Positions 8,278-14,752 of a DNA stretch of 41,038 nucleotides are shown here, in pieces. The DNA is from a virus. Position 1 is the stretch's first letter, and each line of letters begins with the position of its first letter. Both the position numbers and the translations under genes were made by a program. The notes beneath the pieces were generated by a model. That model searched no databases. It saw nothing but the letters and a program-made list of their open reading frames with translations, and was not told the origin of the DNA. Location of the stretch: positions 1 to 41,038 of the IMG/VR virus record IMGVR_UViG_3300036772_000181; one strand, given 5' to 3'.

Positions 8278-9104
8278 GACGACTGTCCCTGGTCGCCCTG
8301 GCCGTCCTGCGCAACTTCGGGCGCGACTTCGGCAAAGGTCGTGCTGACGGTGCCGGTTTTGCCCCCGCTGGTGGCCGTTACCGTGACGGTTTCCGCTACC
8401 GTGTCGGTCACGTTGACAGTGAGCGGGGCATCGGTGGCCGTCGTGCCGTCCGTCGGGTCGAGCGTGGCCGTCGTGCTGTCACTGGTCACGGCGAGCGTCG
8501 CGGCCATGTTCTGCCCGCGCTGGTCGAGGGCCTGGAACCGCACGACATTGGCCGTCGTGCCGTCGGCGGGCGCCTGGTCGTCGCTGGCCGTGGTCGCGGT
8601 GATCGAGGTCAGAACCGGCGTCACTTCGCCCTGTGCCGCTACGGCGCGCTCGTAAAGCCCCACGCCGATTTCGGGGTTGATCCGCATGGCATAGTCTTCA
8701 ATCGGCCCCATGTCGCCCGCTGCTGCCGCGTCATTAATGACCTGGGTCATGGGCGCGAGGTATTCGGCGTTGACCCCCTGCGGGTAGTTTTTCAGGGCGG
8801 TTATGGGGTCAACCGCTGCCGCGTCGCCGACGGCTTCGCCCTGGCGCTGCGCGGCCTGCCTGACGAACGGGTTAGGCTGGATTTTCGGCAACGTGGGCGC
8901 CACGCGCGAGGCCAGCACGGCGGAATGCCAGGCGTGCGCGCGGGTGTCGGCGGCGCTGACGGGGTAAAGGGGCGGGTTCTGCGGTGCTGCGCCTGCCGCG
9001 TAGCGGGCTTTTTCTTCGGCCATGTAGTCGCCCTCGGTGTCGTGCTGGTCGGGTGCTGTGGCCTGTGGGGCGGCCTGACTGCTGGCCTGTGAGGTGCTGG
9101 GCAT
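8274..9104 (-). CDS. Virion-type protein with C-terminal Ig-like domain
   Basis: 276 residues from ATG 9104 (GGGAG 8 nt upstream; an in-frame TTG at 9119 lies in the terminator T-run). The N-terminal half is Ala/Pro-rich with a helical segment (DPITALKNYPQGVNAEYLAPMTQVINDAAAAGDMGPIEDYAMRINPEIGVGLYERAV). Residues about 162-260 are Thr/Val-rich with alternating strands, in the style of bacterial Ig-like (Big_1/invasin) domains: SITATTASDDQAPADGTT, then TVTVTATSGG. Ig-like domains on phage surfaces often bind carbohydrate weakly. First gene of the late block. Possibly a decoration or head-surface protein. Confidence 0.75.
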   Translation of the reverse strand: MPSTSQASSQAAPQATAPDQHDTEGDYMAEEKARYAAGAAPQNPPLYPVSAADTRAHAWHSAVLASRVAPTLPKIQPNPFVRQAAQRQGEAVGDAAAVDPITALKNYPQGVNAEYLAPMTQVINDAAAAGDMGPIEDYAMRINPEIGVGLYERAVAAQGEVTPVLTSITATTASDDQAPADGTTANVVRFQALDQRGQNMAATLAVTSDSTTATLDPTDGTTATDAPLTVNVTDTVAETVTVTATSGGKTGTVSTTFAEVAPEVAQDGQGDQGQSS

Positions 9105-9117
9105 GTCGGGCACTCCC

Positions 9118-9152
9118 AAAAAAAAACCCGCCAGCGTGAGAGCGCGGGCGGG
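9118..9152 (-). terminator. Intrinsic terminator before first late gene
   Basis: On the minus strand CCCGCC and GGCGGG pair, with an inner GCG/CGC stem, followed by nine T. The T-run abuts the GGGAG of the first late gene. It is placed like lambda tR' downstream of a Q-like gene. Confidence 0.85.
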
Positions 9153-9228
9153 CCGGATAGCCTAAAACGAGAGGTAACTGACTGACTCCAATCCGAGAGC
9201 GCAGAAGCGAGACACTATCGAATTGAGG

Positions 9229-9263
9229 CCGATAATAGGCGTTTTTGTAGACAGGCCGCCAGC
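9229..9263 (-). promoter_or_regulatory. Candidate late promoter element
   Basis: On the minus strand GCTGGCG is followed, after 15 bp, by CGCCTATTATCGG. TATTAT would be a -10 hexamer, and the -35 is poor. The same pair of blocks recurs at 9848-9881. It lies between the Q-like gene and the late terminator, where a late promoter is expected. Confidence 0.4.
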
Positions 9264-9280
9264 ACTAAATTCAGACACAA

Positions 9281-9335
9281 AGTGTCTACACTCTGCTATT
9301 TGTCTGCTAGCTGTCTGCTATCACTGTGATAGCGT
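9281..9335. promoter_or_regulatory. 11-bp phased array, five units
   Basis: Five consecutive 11-bp units carry TGTCTAC, TGCTATT, TGCTAGC, TGCTATC and TGATAGC. They cover the last codons and stop of the Q-like gene. The unit TGTCTACA (9283-9290) is also the inverted complement of TGTAGACA at 9246-9253. Confidence 0.7.
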
Positions 9336-9744
9336 TCTGCCGCAATATGCGGGCGGTCGCGGTCGAGCGGTCGAGGTTGAGTGCGGCGGTGTAGGCGCGG
9401 CGGCGGAACCGGCGCACGCGCCGATAGAAGCCGTCCCGGCTGATTGCCTGCGCCGCTGCGGCCTCTTTCACGCTGCGCGCCGGGTACAGGTAGAAAATCA
9501 GGAAGGCGATTTTGGCCGCGCTGTCGTCCTGCGCGTTAATCGCGGTATTGAGCAGGGAAAGCGTCGGCGAGAGCCCCACGCGCGGCGCGAGCCGTACCTT
9601 GCCGGGCTGCATGCGGGCCAGAATGTTTTTCGGGATTGGCGGGCCTATCAGGCCGTGTTCGCGGTGCCAGTCGGCCCAGCGCAGGCAGAGCGCATGCAGG
9701 TCGCCGTCGGCGAGGTCATCAGGTAAAACGTGGTCGCGGCGCAT
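9307..9744 (-). CDS. Q-like late antiterminator (candidate)
   Basis: 145 residues. The N-terminal part (LHALCLRWADWHREHGLIGPPIPKNILARM) and the C-terminal helical HTH-like part (AAKIAFLIFYLYPARSVKEAAAAQAISRDGFYRRVRRFRRRAYTAAL, like sigma region 4) match the general build of phage Q-type antiterminators. No zinc cysteines are seen. It is the last gene of the ParA operon, with the late terminator just downstream. Expected role: load on RNA polymerase at the late promoter and let it pass the terminators at 9118, 1815 and 40555. The C-terminal codons overlap an 11-bp operator array. It could instead be an ordinary DNA-binding regulator. Confidence 0.6.
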   Translation of the reverse strand: MRRDHVLPDDLADGDLHALCLRWADWHREHGLIGPPIPKNILARMQPGKVRLAPRVGLSPTLSLLNTAINAQDDSAAKIAFLIFYLYPARSVKEAAAAQAISRDGFYRRVRRFRRRAYTAALNLDRSTATARILRQNAITVIADS

Positions 9745-9759
9745 GCGTGCCCCCAGGGG

Positions 9760-9948
9760 TCAATCAGGCACGTCTAACCACTCGTATTGATACCGCATCA
9801 GTTGCAGGCGGTCCCGTGCGGTGCGGGCGCTGCATTTTTCCATCCATCCGATAATAGGCGCGGCGCGGGTACAGCGCCAGCCGTCGGGGGTCAATTCCCA
9901 GACGGCGCCCGCGACAAAGTGCCGGGCCGTGACCCGTAGCAGGCGCAC
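9760..9948 (-). CDS. Small hypothetical protein
   Basis: 62 residues from a GTG at 9948, just after the YkgJ-like gene. The sequence MRLLRVTARHFVAGAVWELTPDGWRCTRAAPIIGWMEKCSARTARDRLQLMRYQYEWLDVPD looks like a compact beta-plus-helix protein, and small phage proteins of this look (HFVAG-W) are common. Function unknown. It contains the second copy of the CCGATAATAGGCG element. Confidence 0.65.
   Translation of the reverse strand: MRLLRVTARHFVAGAVWELTPDGWRCTRAAPIIGWMEKCSARTARDRLQLMRYQYEWLDVPD
9848..9881 (-). promoter_or_regulatory. Second copy of TATTATCGG element
   Basis: On the minus strand GCTGGCG, 14 bp, CGCCTATTATCGG: the same two blocks as at 9229-9263, here within the small gene upstream of the Q-like gene. 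It could be a promoter for the Q-like gene. Confidence 0.35.
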
Positions 9949-9951
9949 TGC

Positions 9952-10584
9952 CTACGCCTGCGGCGGGAAAAACTCGCGTATGTCGGCGACCACCATTTTA
10001 TGCGGGCCGCCTGCGGCATAGACCCCGATTACGTCGAGGTCGGTTGTCTTGTACAGCGGCACGCGGTTATTGCCCAAATCCACGCGGCACAGTTCGGCGT
10101 CGATATCCATATTGAAATGCGAGCGGCACGCGAGCGGGCGCACGTCGTAAATGCTGCACTGGTGCTCTTTCAGGAACGGGCAGGGCTTGTCGAACCCCAG
10201 CGCGATAGACGCGCCGAATTCGTCGCGGCCTTCCATCGCGCGATTGGCAGGTTTTGCAGGCTTGCGGCCAATCCTGCGCCCGATTACGGCGGCTTCGGCC
10301 TGATTGATCGCCACGGCAATATTGCAGCAGTGCGAACAGCCCTTGCGGCACGCGGCCAGTGCGCCAACTTCGCGCGTGAGCGGGTCGAGGCTGTCGAGAA
10401 AAAACCGCGTCTTTACTTCGTCGGGCTGGTTGCGGGCCGTAAAAAGCGGGATCATGCGCCGCTTGATTGCCGGTAAATGGCGCTCGTTGATCGCGGCGAG
10501 CTTTTCGCCCACGTCGCTCTGTGCCACGGCGTTAATGCGCTGCTCGACCAGTGCGGCACGGTCGGCGGGGTGGGTGTCGGTCAT
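9952..10584 (-). CDS. YkgJ-type cysteine-cluster protein
   Basis: 210 residues. It belongs by motif to the YkgJ/CxxCxxCC family of presumed zinc- or iron-binding proteins. Cysteines are at C79, C83, C86 and C87 (ACRKGCSHCC), then CPFLKEHQCSIYDVRPLACRSHF (C135, C143, C153). The family function is not established, and phage copies are frequent in Burkholderia phages. Its 3' neighbour is a 62-residue gene. Its start overlaps the upstream membrane-protein gene (ATGA), so it sits inside the ParA operon. Confidence 0.85.
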   Translation of the reverse strand: MTDTHPADRAALVEQRINAVAQSDVGEKLAAINERHLPAIKRRMIPLFTARNQPDEVKTRFFLDSLDPLTREVGALAACRKGCSHCCNIAVAINQAEAAVIGRRIGRKPAKPANRAMEGRDEFGASIALGFDKPCPFLKEHQCSIYDVRPLACRSHFNMDIDAELCRVDLGNNRVPLYKTTDLDVIGVYAAGGPHKMVVADIREFFPPQA

Positions 10585-11078
10585 GGTTCGCTGTCGGTCA
10601 TGCCCAGCACGCGCCGGGCGGATTCGTTGATATCGGCCTGCGTGGTGTTGGCGCTCGCGCAGAGCGTGCCCACGGCCAGCGCCAGTTTTTCGAGGCGTTC
10701 GGCGCCTAGCGCGTTATCGGTCCAGGGGGCGCCGACCACGGCCCACAAGAACAGCCAGGCAGACTGGGCGCCAAACAGCCACCAGCCCGGCGTCAGGTCG
10801 AGCAGGCTGGCCGCCGCCCACATCACGCCCGGTACAAAGGCGCCGGTTGCGGTCAGGACAAAGCGCCAGCGGGCCAGCACGCGGTCATCGCGCAGGCAGG
10901 CATGCACGTATGCGGCGGCGGCGTCAGCGGGCGCGAGTGGCGCCACAATGCGCGCGGCCTGCATACAGCCGAGCGAGGCCATACGCTGGCCGGTAAACGC
11001 CCGTTCCCACGGGCCGTAAAGCCAGCCCAGCACGCGGTCGAGCCGGTCAACGAATGCCGTCGAGTTTTTCCTGGTCAT
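10581..11078 (-). CDS. Predicted membrane protein
   Basis: 165 residues. The central part holds two hydrophobic segments (VLTATGAFVPGVMWAAASLLDL and WWLFGAQSAWLFLWAVVGAPW), giving two membrane helices with both ends cytoplasmic. The N-terminal half is helical (LDRVLGWLYGPWERAFTGQRMASLGCMQAARI). It overlaps the RHH gene by 32 bp. No family recognised. Two helices and the operon position make a holin-like or superinfection role possible, but nothing proves it. Confidence 0.72.
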   Translation of the reverse strand: MTRKNSTAFVDRLDRVLGWLYGPWERAFTGQRMASLGCMQAARIVAPLAPADAAAAYVHACLRDDRVLARWRFVLTATGAFVPGVMWAAASLLDLTPGWWLFGAQSAWLFLWAVVGAPWTDNALGAERLEKLALAVGTLCASANTTQADINESARRVLGMTDSEP

Positions 11079-11355
11079 GCCTCATTTTCTCCCGTGCGCC
11101 CATCACAAAAAACGTGCTCATTGATACGCCCAGCGCGGCGGCGGCGGCCTTGATATCGGGCACGTCTTCGACCGGGCAGTTAATCATAAGGCGCTCGCGC
11201 AGGCCGGAGTGCTTCTGTTTGGGCTTGCCGTTGCGGGTCAATAGCGGTTCGGCTGCGGCGTGCGTGCGTTTGGCGGTGGCGTTGCTGGCGGCGGTCTTCG
11301 CCCGTCCTGCGCGCAGGATAGCGGCGGTTTCGCTCTGTTTGCGTGCTGCGGTCAT
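11047..11355 (-). CDS. Ribbon-helix-helix partner of ParA
   Basis: 102 residues. A basic, unstructured N-terminal tail (about 45 residues) precedes a short strand and two helices (GLRERLMINCPVEDVPDIKAAAAALGVSMSTFFVMGAREKM), the ribbon-helix-helix plan. The start overlaps the parA stop (ATGA). A ParF-like ATPase followed by a tailed RHH protein is the type Ib partition layout, where the RHH protein binds the centromere, represses the operon and stimulates the ATPase through its tail. It is the most likely protein to bind the 11-bp arrays, one of which covers this operon's promoter. Confidence 0.68.
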   Translation of the reverse strand: MTAARKQSETAAILRAGRAKTAASNATAKRTHAAAEPLLTRNGKPKQKHSGLRERLMINCPVEDVPDIKAAAAALGVSMSTFFVMGAREKMRHDQEKLDGIR

Positions 11356-12014
11356 GGTTCTACCTTTAATAGTTCATTGATAAAGCTGTCTATCTCGACA
11401 ATGCCGGGATTGTTACGCGGCGAGTATTCGCTGATTGCCAGCCCGCGCGCGCTCGCGCGGCCTATGGGCTTACGGCGTACGACTTCGGTTTTAAAGACCG
11501 TGCCGAACAGGGCCGACTCGCTCGCGTAATCCCGACAGGCGCGGTTGTCGCCCGACGTGCCGGGGTCGGCGCAGTTCAGCAGGGCACGACAGGCCAGCGG
11601 TTTCTCGCGCGTGGCGTTGATTTCATGCACGACGTTTTCCAGGTCGTCCAGCGCCCACAATTCATAAATCCCGACGTTCAGCGGCGCTATTACCACGTCG
11701 GCGACCAGCAGGGCCGCGCGTAGCGTCTTCGAATCGCCCCCGCCGCAATCAATCACGGTGTAGTCGTAATTGCGGGCCTGCGCGCGTACCTGGCTGCGCA
11801 TGTCCGAATCTTTCGGGTAGGCGCTGGCCGCAATCGGCGCGAGCTTCGAAACCGTTTCGCGGTTGGTCATGCTCTGCATGCTGGTGCGCTGGTTGTCGCC
11901 GTCAACGTGCCAGACGCGCTTACCGCGTGCGTTGAGCGTGAGCGACGCCTGGACGCTGATCGTCGTCTTTCCGGTGCCCCCTTTGGTGTGGGCTATCACG
12001 TATGTAACCGGCAT
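11352..12014 (-). CDS. parA: ParA-family partition ATPase (type Ib)
   Basis: 220 residues from ATG 12014 (AAGGGG upstream). A deviant Walker A, KGGTGKTT (residues 11-18), is followed by HVDGDNQRT, then YTVIDCGGGD (Walker B-type) and VVIAPLNVG. Its short length without an N-terminal HTH is typical of ParF/type Ib. It should move or tether DNA copies on the nucleoid. First gene of a leftward operon ending in the Q-like gene. Its promoter region carries an 11-bp array. Phages use such systems when the prophage is a plasmid. Confidence 0.9.
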   Translation of the reverse strand: MPVTYVIAHTKGGTGKTTISVQASLTLNARGKRVWHVDGDNQRTSMQSMTNRETVSKLAPIAASAYPKDSDMRSQVRAQARNYDYTVIDCGGGDSKTLRAALLVADVVIAPLNVGIYELWALDDLENVVHEINATREKPLACRALLNCADPGTSGDNRACRDYASESALFGTVFKTEVVRRKPIGRASARGLAISEYSPRNNPGIVEIDSFINELLKVEP

Positions 12015-12039
12015 CTGTGCCCCTTGCTGTTGAAACACA

Positions 12040-12072
12040 ATGCTATCACATTGCTAGCCTTCTGTTACACCA
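12040..12072 (-). promoter_or_regulatory. Leftward promoter/operator of parA operon
   Basis: Three 11-bp units (ATGCTATCACA, TTGCTAGCCTT, CTGTTACACCA). On the minus strand TAACAG-16 bp-TAGCAT forms a promoter two units long, 26 bp before the parA start. It is divergent from the promoter at 12092-12119. Confidence 0.65.
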
Positions 12073-12091
12073 TCGAACGTCGAAATACCTG

Positions 12092-12119
12092 TTGCACTCT
12101 GCTAGCACTATGATAGAAT
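12092..12119 (+). promoter_or_regulatory. Rightward promoter/operator
   Basis: TTGCAC, 16 bp, TAGAAT. The spacer contains GCTAGCAC and the -10 lies in the next 11-bp unit. It stands 35 bp before the gene at 12154. Confidence 0.7.
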
Positions 12120-12153
12120 ATGGTTTCTGGTTCAACACACAGCGAGGCGCGGC

Positions 12154-12372
12154 ATGTACGACGTAAGTTTTCTAAAAGGGCTGGTTAAAAAGGCAGACGC
12201 ACAGAATGCGATTTTTGACGCATGCCGGGCAAACGACAGCCGCGAGCCGCGCAACGTAGGCCGCTTTACGGTCACGTTCAGCCTGCTTTCCAGCGGTGAT
12301 TACGGCGTGGCCGTGCGCGACCTGTCGGGCATGGTCGTCGCACTTGCCAAGGTTGACAAATTCGACTGCTGA
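12154..12372 (+). CDS. Small hypothetical protein
   Basis: 72 residues. It has a helical N-terminus (SFLKGLVKKADAQNAIFDACRAN) followed by beta strands (GRFTVTFSLLSSGDYGVAVRDLSGMVVALAKVDKF). First gene to the right of the divergent parA control region, with GAGGCGCGGC before the ATG. Function unknown. Its position opposite parA resembles that of small early regulators or host-takeover proteins. Confidence 0.72.
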   Translation: MYDVSFLKGLVKKADAQNAIFDACRANDSREPRNVGRFTVTFSLLSSGDYGVAVRDLSGMVVALAKVDKFDC

Positions 12373-12414
12373 CCGATAACCGGGCCGCGTGAGCGGCCCC
12401 TGTGAGGGCTTGCA

Positions 12415-12777
12415 ATGAAACTGTTTTTTAGCGTGGCCGCCGACCTCTACCTGGCGGGCAGAACCGAAGACGGCGAGGATTTTACCGCCGAGCTTTATTA
12501 CATCGTCGCCGAAGACGAACGCGGCAACCGCTGGCGGCATGCGGTCAATTTTCCGGGCGCTGACGCCCAGCGCGACGACGACGGCTGCTGGCACTTCGGC
12601 GACGTGCGCGAGGCCGCGCAGGCACGCGCAGAACGTCTGCTGGCGCGCATCGAGCGCAGCGGCTGCCAGGCCGATAACGCGAACTGGCGCGAAATGCGCC
12701 CGGCGTACGGCTCGCCCGCCTATGTCGAATACGGCCAGTTTGATGACTGGTGCGAGGAACAGACCCAGCCCGCCTGA
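12415..12777 (+). CDS. Hypothetical acidic protein
   Basis: 120 residues, clearly acidic. Alternating strands at the start (FFSVAADLYLAGRTEDGEDFTAELYYIVAEDERGNRWRHAVNFPG) give way to a helical middle (VREAAQARAERLLARIERSG) and an acidic tail ending WCEEQTQPA. This type occurs in Burkholderia-group phages without known function. GAGGGC precedes the ATG. A strong terminator follows 47 bp after the stop, so it closes a two-gene unit with the gene at 12154. Confidence 0.75.
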   Translation: MKLFFSVAADLYLAGRTEDGEDFTAELYYIVAEDERGNRWRHAVNFPGADAQRDDDGCWHFGDVREAAQARAERLLARIERSGCQADNANWREMRPAYGSPAYVEYGQFDDWCEEQTQPA

Positions 12778-12823
12778 CCCGCGCGCGAGTATCACAGAAC
12801 AGGTTGCTACGGGGGTAGTTTCT

Positions 12824-12849
12824 GGCCGCTCTTTCCAGCGGCCTTTTTT
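12824..12849 (+). terminator. Intrinsic terminator
   Basis: GGCCGCT, loop CTTTCC, AGCGGCC, then six T. A textbook terminator closing the two-gene rightward unit. A new promoter begins 25 bp later. Confidence 0.93.
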
Positions 12850-12873
12850 GCGTTCGCGTCCTGATTGTTTCTG

Positions 12874-12901
12874 TTGCAAAGTGCTAGCACTGTGATAACA
12901 T
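12874..12901 (+). promoter_or_regulatory. Rightward promoter/operator
   Basis: TTGCAA, 16 bp containing GTGCTAGCAC, TAACAT. Units are at an 11-bp step. It lies 30 bp before the gene at 12931 and just after a terminator. Confidence 0.72.
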
Positions 12902-12930
12902 AGAGTCACAGTAACCCGACAGAGCACGAC

Positions 12931-13110
12931 ATGACCGAAACCCTGTACACCATCGCCGTTACCGCGTACGGCGAGCCGCAACCGGGCCTGACGTACGGCC
13001 CCGCGTCTTACGAGATTATGGCCGACCTGGCCGACATGCTGAACGAAACCGCGCAGCGTCACGGCGCCGCGCTGGAATACAAAGCCGTACCTTTTGAGGT
13101 AAGTAAATGA
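12931..13110 (+). CDS. Small hypothetical protein
   Basis: 59 residues (MTETLYTIAVTAYGEPQPGL, then ASYEIMADLADMLNETAQRHGAALEYKAVPFEVSK), probably a small beta-alpha-beta fold. Good codon usage. The stop overlaps the lipoprotein start (ATGA). It sits behind its own operator-type promoter. Function unknown. Confidence 0.7.
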   Translation: MTETLYTIAVTAYGEPQPGLTYGPASYEIMADLADMLNETAQRHGAALEYKAVPFEVSK

Positions 13111-13343
13111 AAGCAGTTTTTGCCCTGGCGCTGGTCGCCTCTTTGAGCGGCTGCGCCGCGTTCTGCAATTCGCAGGACTATGGGTGTATCGCCAAACAGC
13201 ACGCCATAGCCGCGCAGGTCGGCGCGGGGGCGCTGGCGGTCGCGGCGGGTGCTGCCGCCTATCAGGCAAGCCGCCCGGTGTACGTCGAGCCGGTGTATGT
13301 GGTGCCCGTGCGCCGCTGCTATTACGGCGGGTACTGCTACTAG
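13107..13343 (+). CDS. Small lipoprotein
   Basis: 78 residues. The N-terminus MKAVFALALVASLSGC ends in a lipobox (LSGC), so a signal peptidase II lipoprotein. The mature part has a hydrophobic Ala/Gly stretch (AQVGAGALAVAAGAAAYQA) and a Tyr/Val/Pro-rich tail (VYVEPVYVVPVRRCYYGGYCY) with a Cys pair. An outer-membrane lipoprotein expressed with membrane mini-proteins could block superinfection. It is not typical of an Rz1 spanin. Confidence 0.78.
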   Translation: MKAVFALALVASLSGCAAFCNSQDYGCIAKQHAIAAQVGAGALAVAAGAAAYQASRPVYVEPVYVVPVRRCYYGGYCY

Positions 13344-13350
13344 GCCGCCG

Positions 13351-13378
13351 TTGCGTTCTGCTAACATCATGCAACAAA
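13351..13378 (+). promoter_or_regulatory. 11-bp phased element
   Basis: TTGCGT, then TGCTAAC, then TGCAACA at 11-bp steps, 12 bp before the gene at 13391. The -10 position (AACAAA) is weak, so it may be operator more than promoter. Confidence 0.45.
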
Positions 13379-13390
13379 CGAGAGGAAAGC

Positions 13391-13684
13391 ATGTTTGATT
13401 CAAAAACCTATCTGTTACGCATTGCCCGCGCGACCACGCAACAGGAAACCGCCGAGGCCGTCATGGCGGCAATTGAAGCGGCGACAACCGAACCAGCAAC
13501 AAAGTCCGATCTGCGCGAGGGTTTCGCCGAACTGCGCAACGTCATTGTCGAGCAGGGCGCGGCCTTGCAGATTGAATTCACCAGGGAAATGCGCGGCCTG
13601 TTCAAACACATTTACGGGGGCGCGCTGGCGGCGGCCCTGCTGATCGTCGGCGGGGGCGTGACGGTCGCGCACTGGCTCAAATGA
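13391..13684 (+). CDS. One-helix membrane protein A
   Basis: 97 residues. A helical, likely coiled-coil region with ATKSDLREGFAELRNVIVEQGAALQIEFTREMRG is followed by one C-terminal membrane helix (YGGALAAALLIVGGGVTVAHWLK). This DUF1640-like plan (ATKxDL motif, coiled coil, tail anchor) recurs in the next two genes. GAGGAAAGC precedes the ATG. The stop overlaps the next start (ATGA). Probably inner-membrane. Role unknown. Confidence 0.78.
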   Translation: MFDSKTYLLRIARATTQQETAEAVMAAIEAATTEPATKSDLREGFAELRNVIVEQGAALQIEFTREMRGLFKHIYGGALAAALLIVGGGVTVAHWLK

Positions 13685-13827
13685 ACATGACCAGCGGCCA
13701 GAACCTGGCAACCAAAGCCGATATTGCCGAGGTAAAAGGCGATTTTCGCGCGCTGCGTATGGAAATAAGGTTCTGGATTGCGGGCGCGGTCGTCGTGCTG
13801 CTGGGTGCCATCAAATGGGCGCACTGA
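13681..13827 (+). CDS. One-helix membrane protein B
   Basis: 48 residues: NLATKADIAEVKGDFRALRMEIRFWIAGAVVVLLGAIKWAH. A compact version of its upstream neighbour, with an ATKADI motif, a short amphipathic helix, and a tail-anchored membrane helix. It starts within the neighbour's stop (ATGA) and overlaps the next gene by 13 bp. Probably a paralogue from tandem duplication. Confidence 0.7.
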   Translation: MNMTSGQNLATKADIAEVKGDFRALRMEIRFWIAGAVVVLLGAIKWAH

Positions 13828-13946
13828 CAAAAACCGATCTGGATAATTTCGGACGGCATATAGCCCGCGCGCTGTATGTCGCGCTGGCCGTCCAGACGGT
13901 CGTTACCGTTGTGGTTGTCGTCACACTTTTAAAGGTTCTGCACTAA
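13815..13946 (+). CDS. One-helix membrane protein C
   Basis: 43 residues: MGALTKTDLDNFGRHIARALYVALAVQTVVTVVVVVTLLKVLH. TKTDL near the start echoes the ATKxDL of the two genes before. The second half is a long Val-rich membrane helix. The stop TAA overlaps the next ATG. Coupled starts and good codons support translation. Third member of a tandem family. Confidence 0.68.
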   Translation: MGALTKTDLDNFGRHIARALYVALAVQTVVTVVVVVTLLKVLH

Positions 13947-14326
13947 TGGACAAACTGCAATACGACACACTGCTGGCGGCGGTCCTGGCAACGCGCGATA
14001 GCGTCAGGGCGCTTGCCCCTAGCGCAGTGGAAATTAGCGAACGGCTGGCCGCTGCCGCACGCAGGGAACAGCACGGCGCGCATAACCTGTCTGCGGCGGC
14101 GGTTGACGCGCTACGCGAGCGTGGCCGTATCGCGCCGACCAGCCGCCCGACCTCCGACGAACAGCTAACCCTGGTCTATGCCGGGTTGCAGGAACTGTTA
14201 AACATGCTGGAAAACGGGCGCCTGGGTGCCACTACGGTTGACGCGCTCGACGGCGTGATAATCGCCGGAATTAACCGGCTCGACGCCATGCTGGCCGCCC
14301 ATCGGGCCATGCACTGCCCCGACTAG
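13946..14326 (+). CDS. Helical hypothetical protein
   Basis: 126 residues, nearly all helix (TLLAAVLATRDSVRALAPSAVEISERLAAAARREQ, LQELLNMLENGRLG, INRLDAMLAAHRAM). No membrane segment or motif. Start overlaps the preceding stop (TAATG). Last gene of the rightward cluster, ending 4 bp into the convergent gene at 14323. Function unknown. Confidence 0.72.
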   Translation: MDKLQYDTLLAAVLATRDSVRALAPSAVEISERLAAAARREQHGAHNLSAAAVDALRERGRIAPTSRPTSDEQLTLVYAGLQELLNMLENGRLGATTVDALDGVIIAGINRLDAMLAAHRAMHCPD

Positions 14327-14724
14327 CGCAGGGCTGCGACAATGCCCGGCATGTCGGCGGGCGTCGCGCCCGGTATGCCTACCATCCATCGCGGCGGCAA
14401 CGGGATAATGTCATTCTGTGGCCGCCAGAGGTGCAACACTTCGGCATTGTTGACGTATTCCGACAGCGGCGGGTGTAGCTGCATCACGGTTTCGTCGTCG
14501 TGAAAAAAGAGCCGCCGAATGTAGGCCATTTCCCCCCATGTCGGCAAGCGGCGTTCGCTCGCTACGCTGACGCTCACATGGTCCCAGCCGCCGCCGTCGC
14601 TCGCTATCACATAGACGCGCACAGGCGAGGGCCGCACGCGCAGATAGAACGCGCCGTTGAGCCGGTCGCCGCGCTGGCCATGCAGTGCAACCCGCCAGCG
14701 GTCGAGGTGATCGAGATAGCGCAT
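14323..14724 (-). CDS. DUF7694-like protein
   Basis: 133 residues. The pattern VRPSPVRVYVIASDGGGWDHVSVSVASERRLPTWGEMAYIRRLFFHDDETVMQLHPPLSEYVNNAEVLHLWRP is that of a family common in phages and annotated as DUF7694, of unknown biochemical role. Length fits. It is the last gene of the leftward block and meets the rightward cluster tail to tail with a 4-bp overlap and no obvious terminator. Confidence 0.75.
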   Translation of the reverse strand: MRYLDHLDRWRVALHGQRGDRLNGAFYLRVRPSPVRVYVIASDGGGWDHVSVSVASERRLPTWGEMAYIRRLFFHDDETVMQLHPPLSEYVNNAEVLHLWRPQNDIIPLPPRWMVGIPGATPADMPGIVAALR

Positions 14725-14752
14725 AGGGCACGGGGCATAGGTGAGGCTTTAC

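Noticed and set aside
9952-12014. Integrase or CI-like repressor
   Set aside because: I looked for tyrosine or serine recombinase motifs and CI-type domains across the window and found none. The leftward operon encodes partition, metal-binding, membrane and Q-like proteins instead.
12172-13392. 406-codon minus-strand open frame
   Set aside because: It runs antisense through several rightward genes, a terminator and a promoter. The sequence is low-quality Arg/Ala-rich text.
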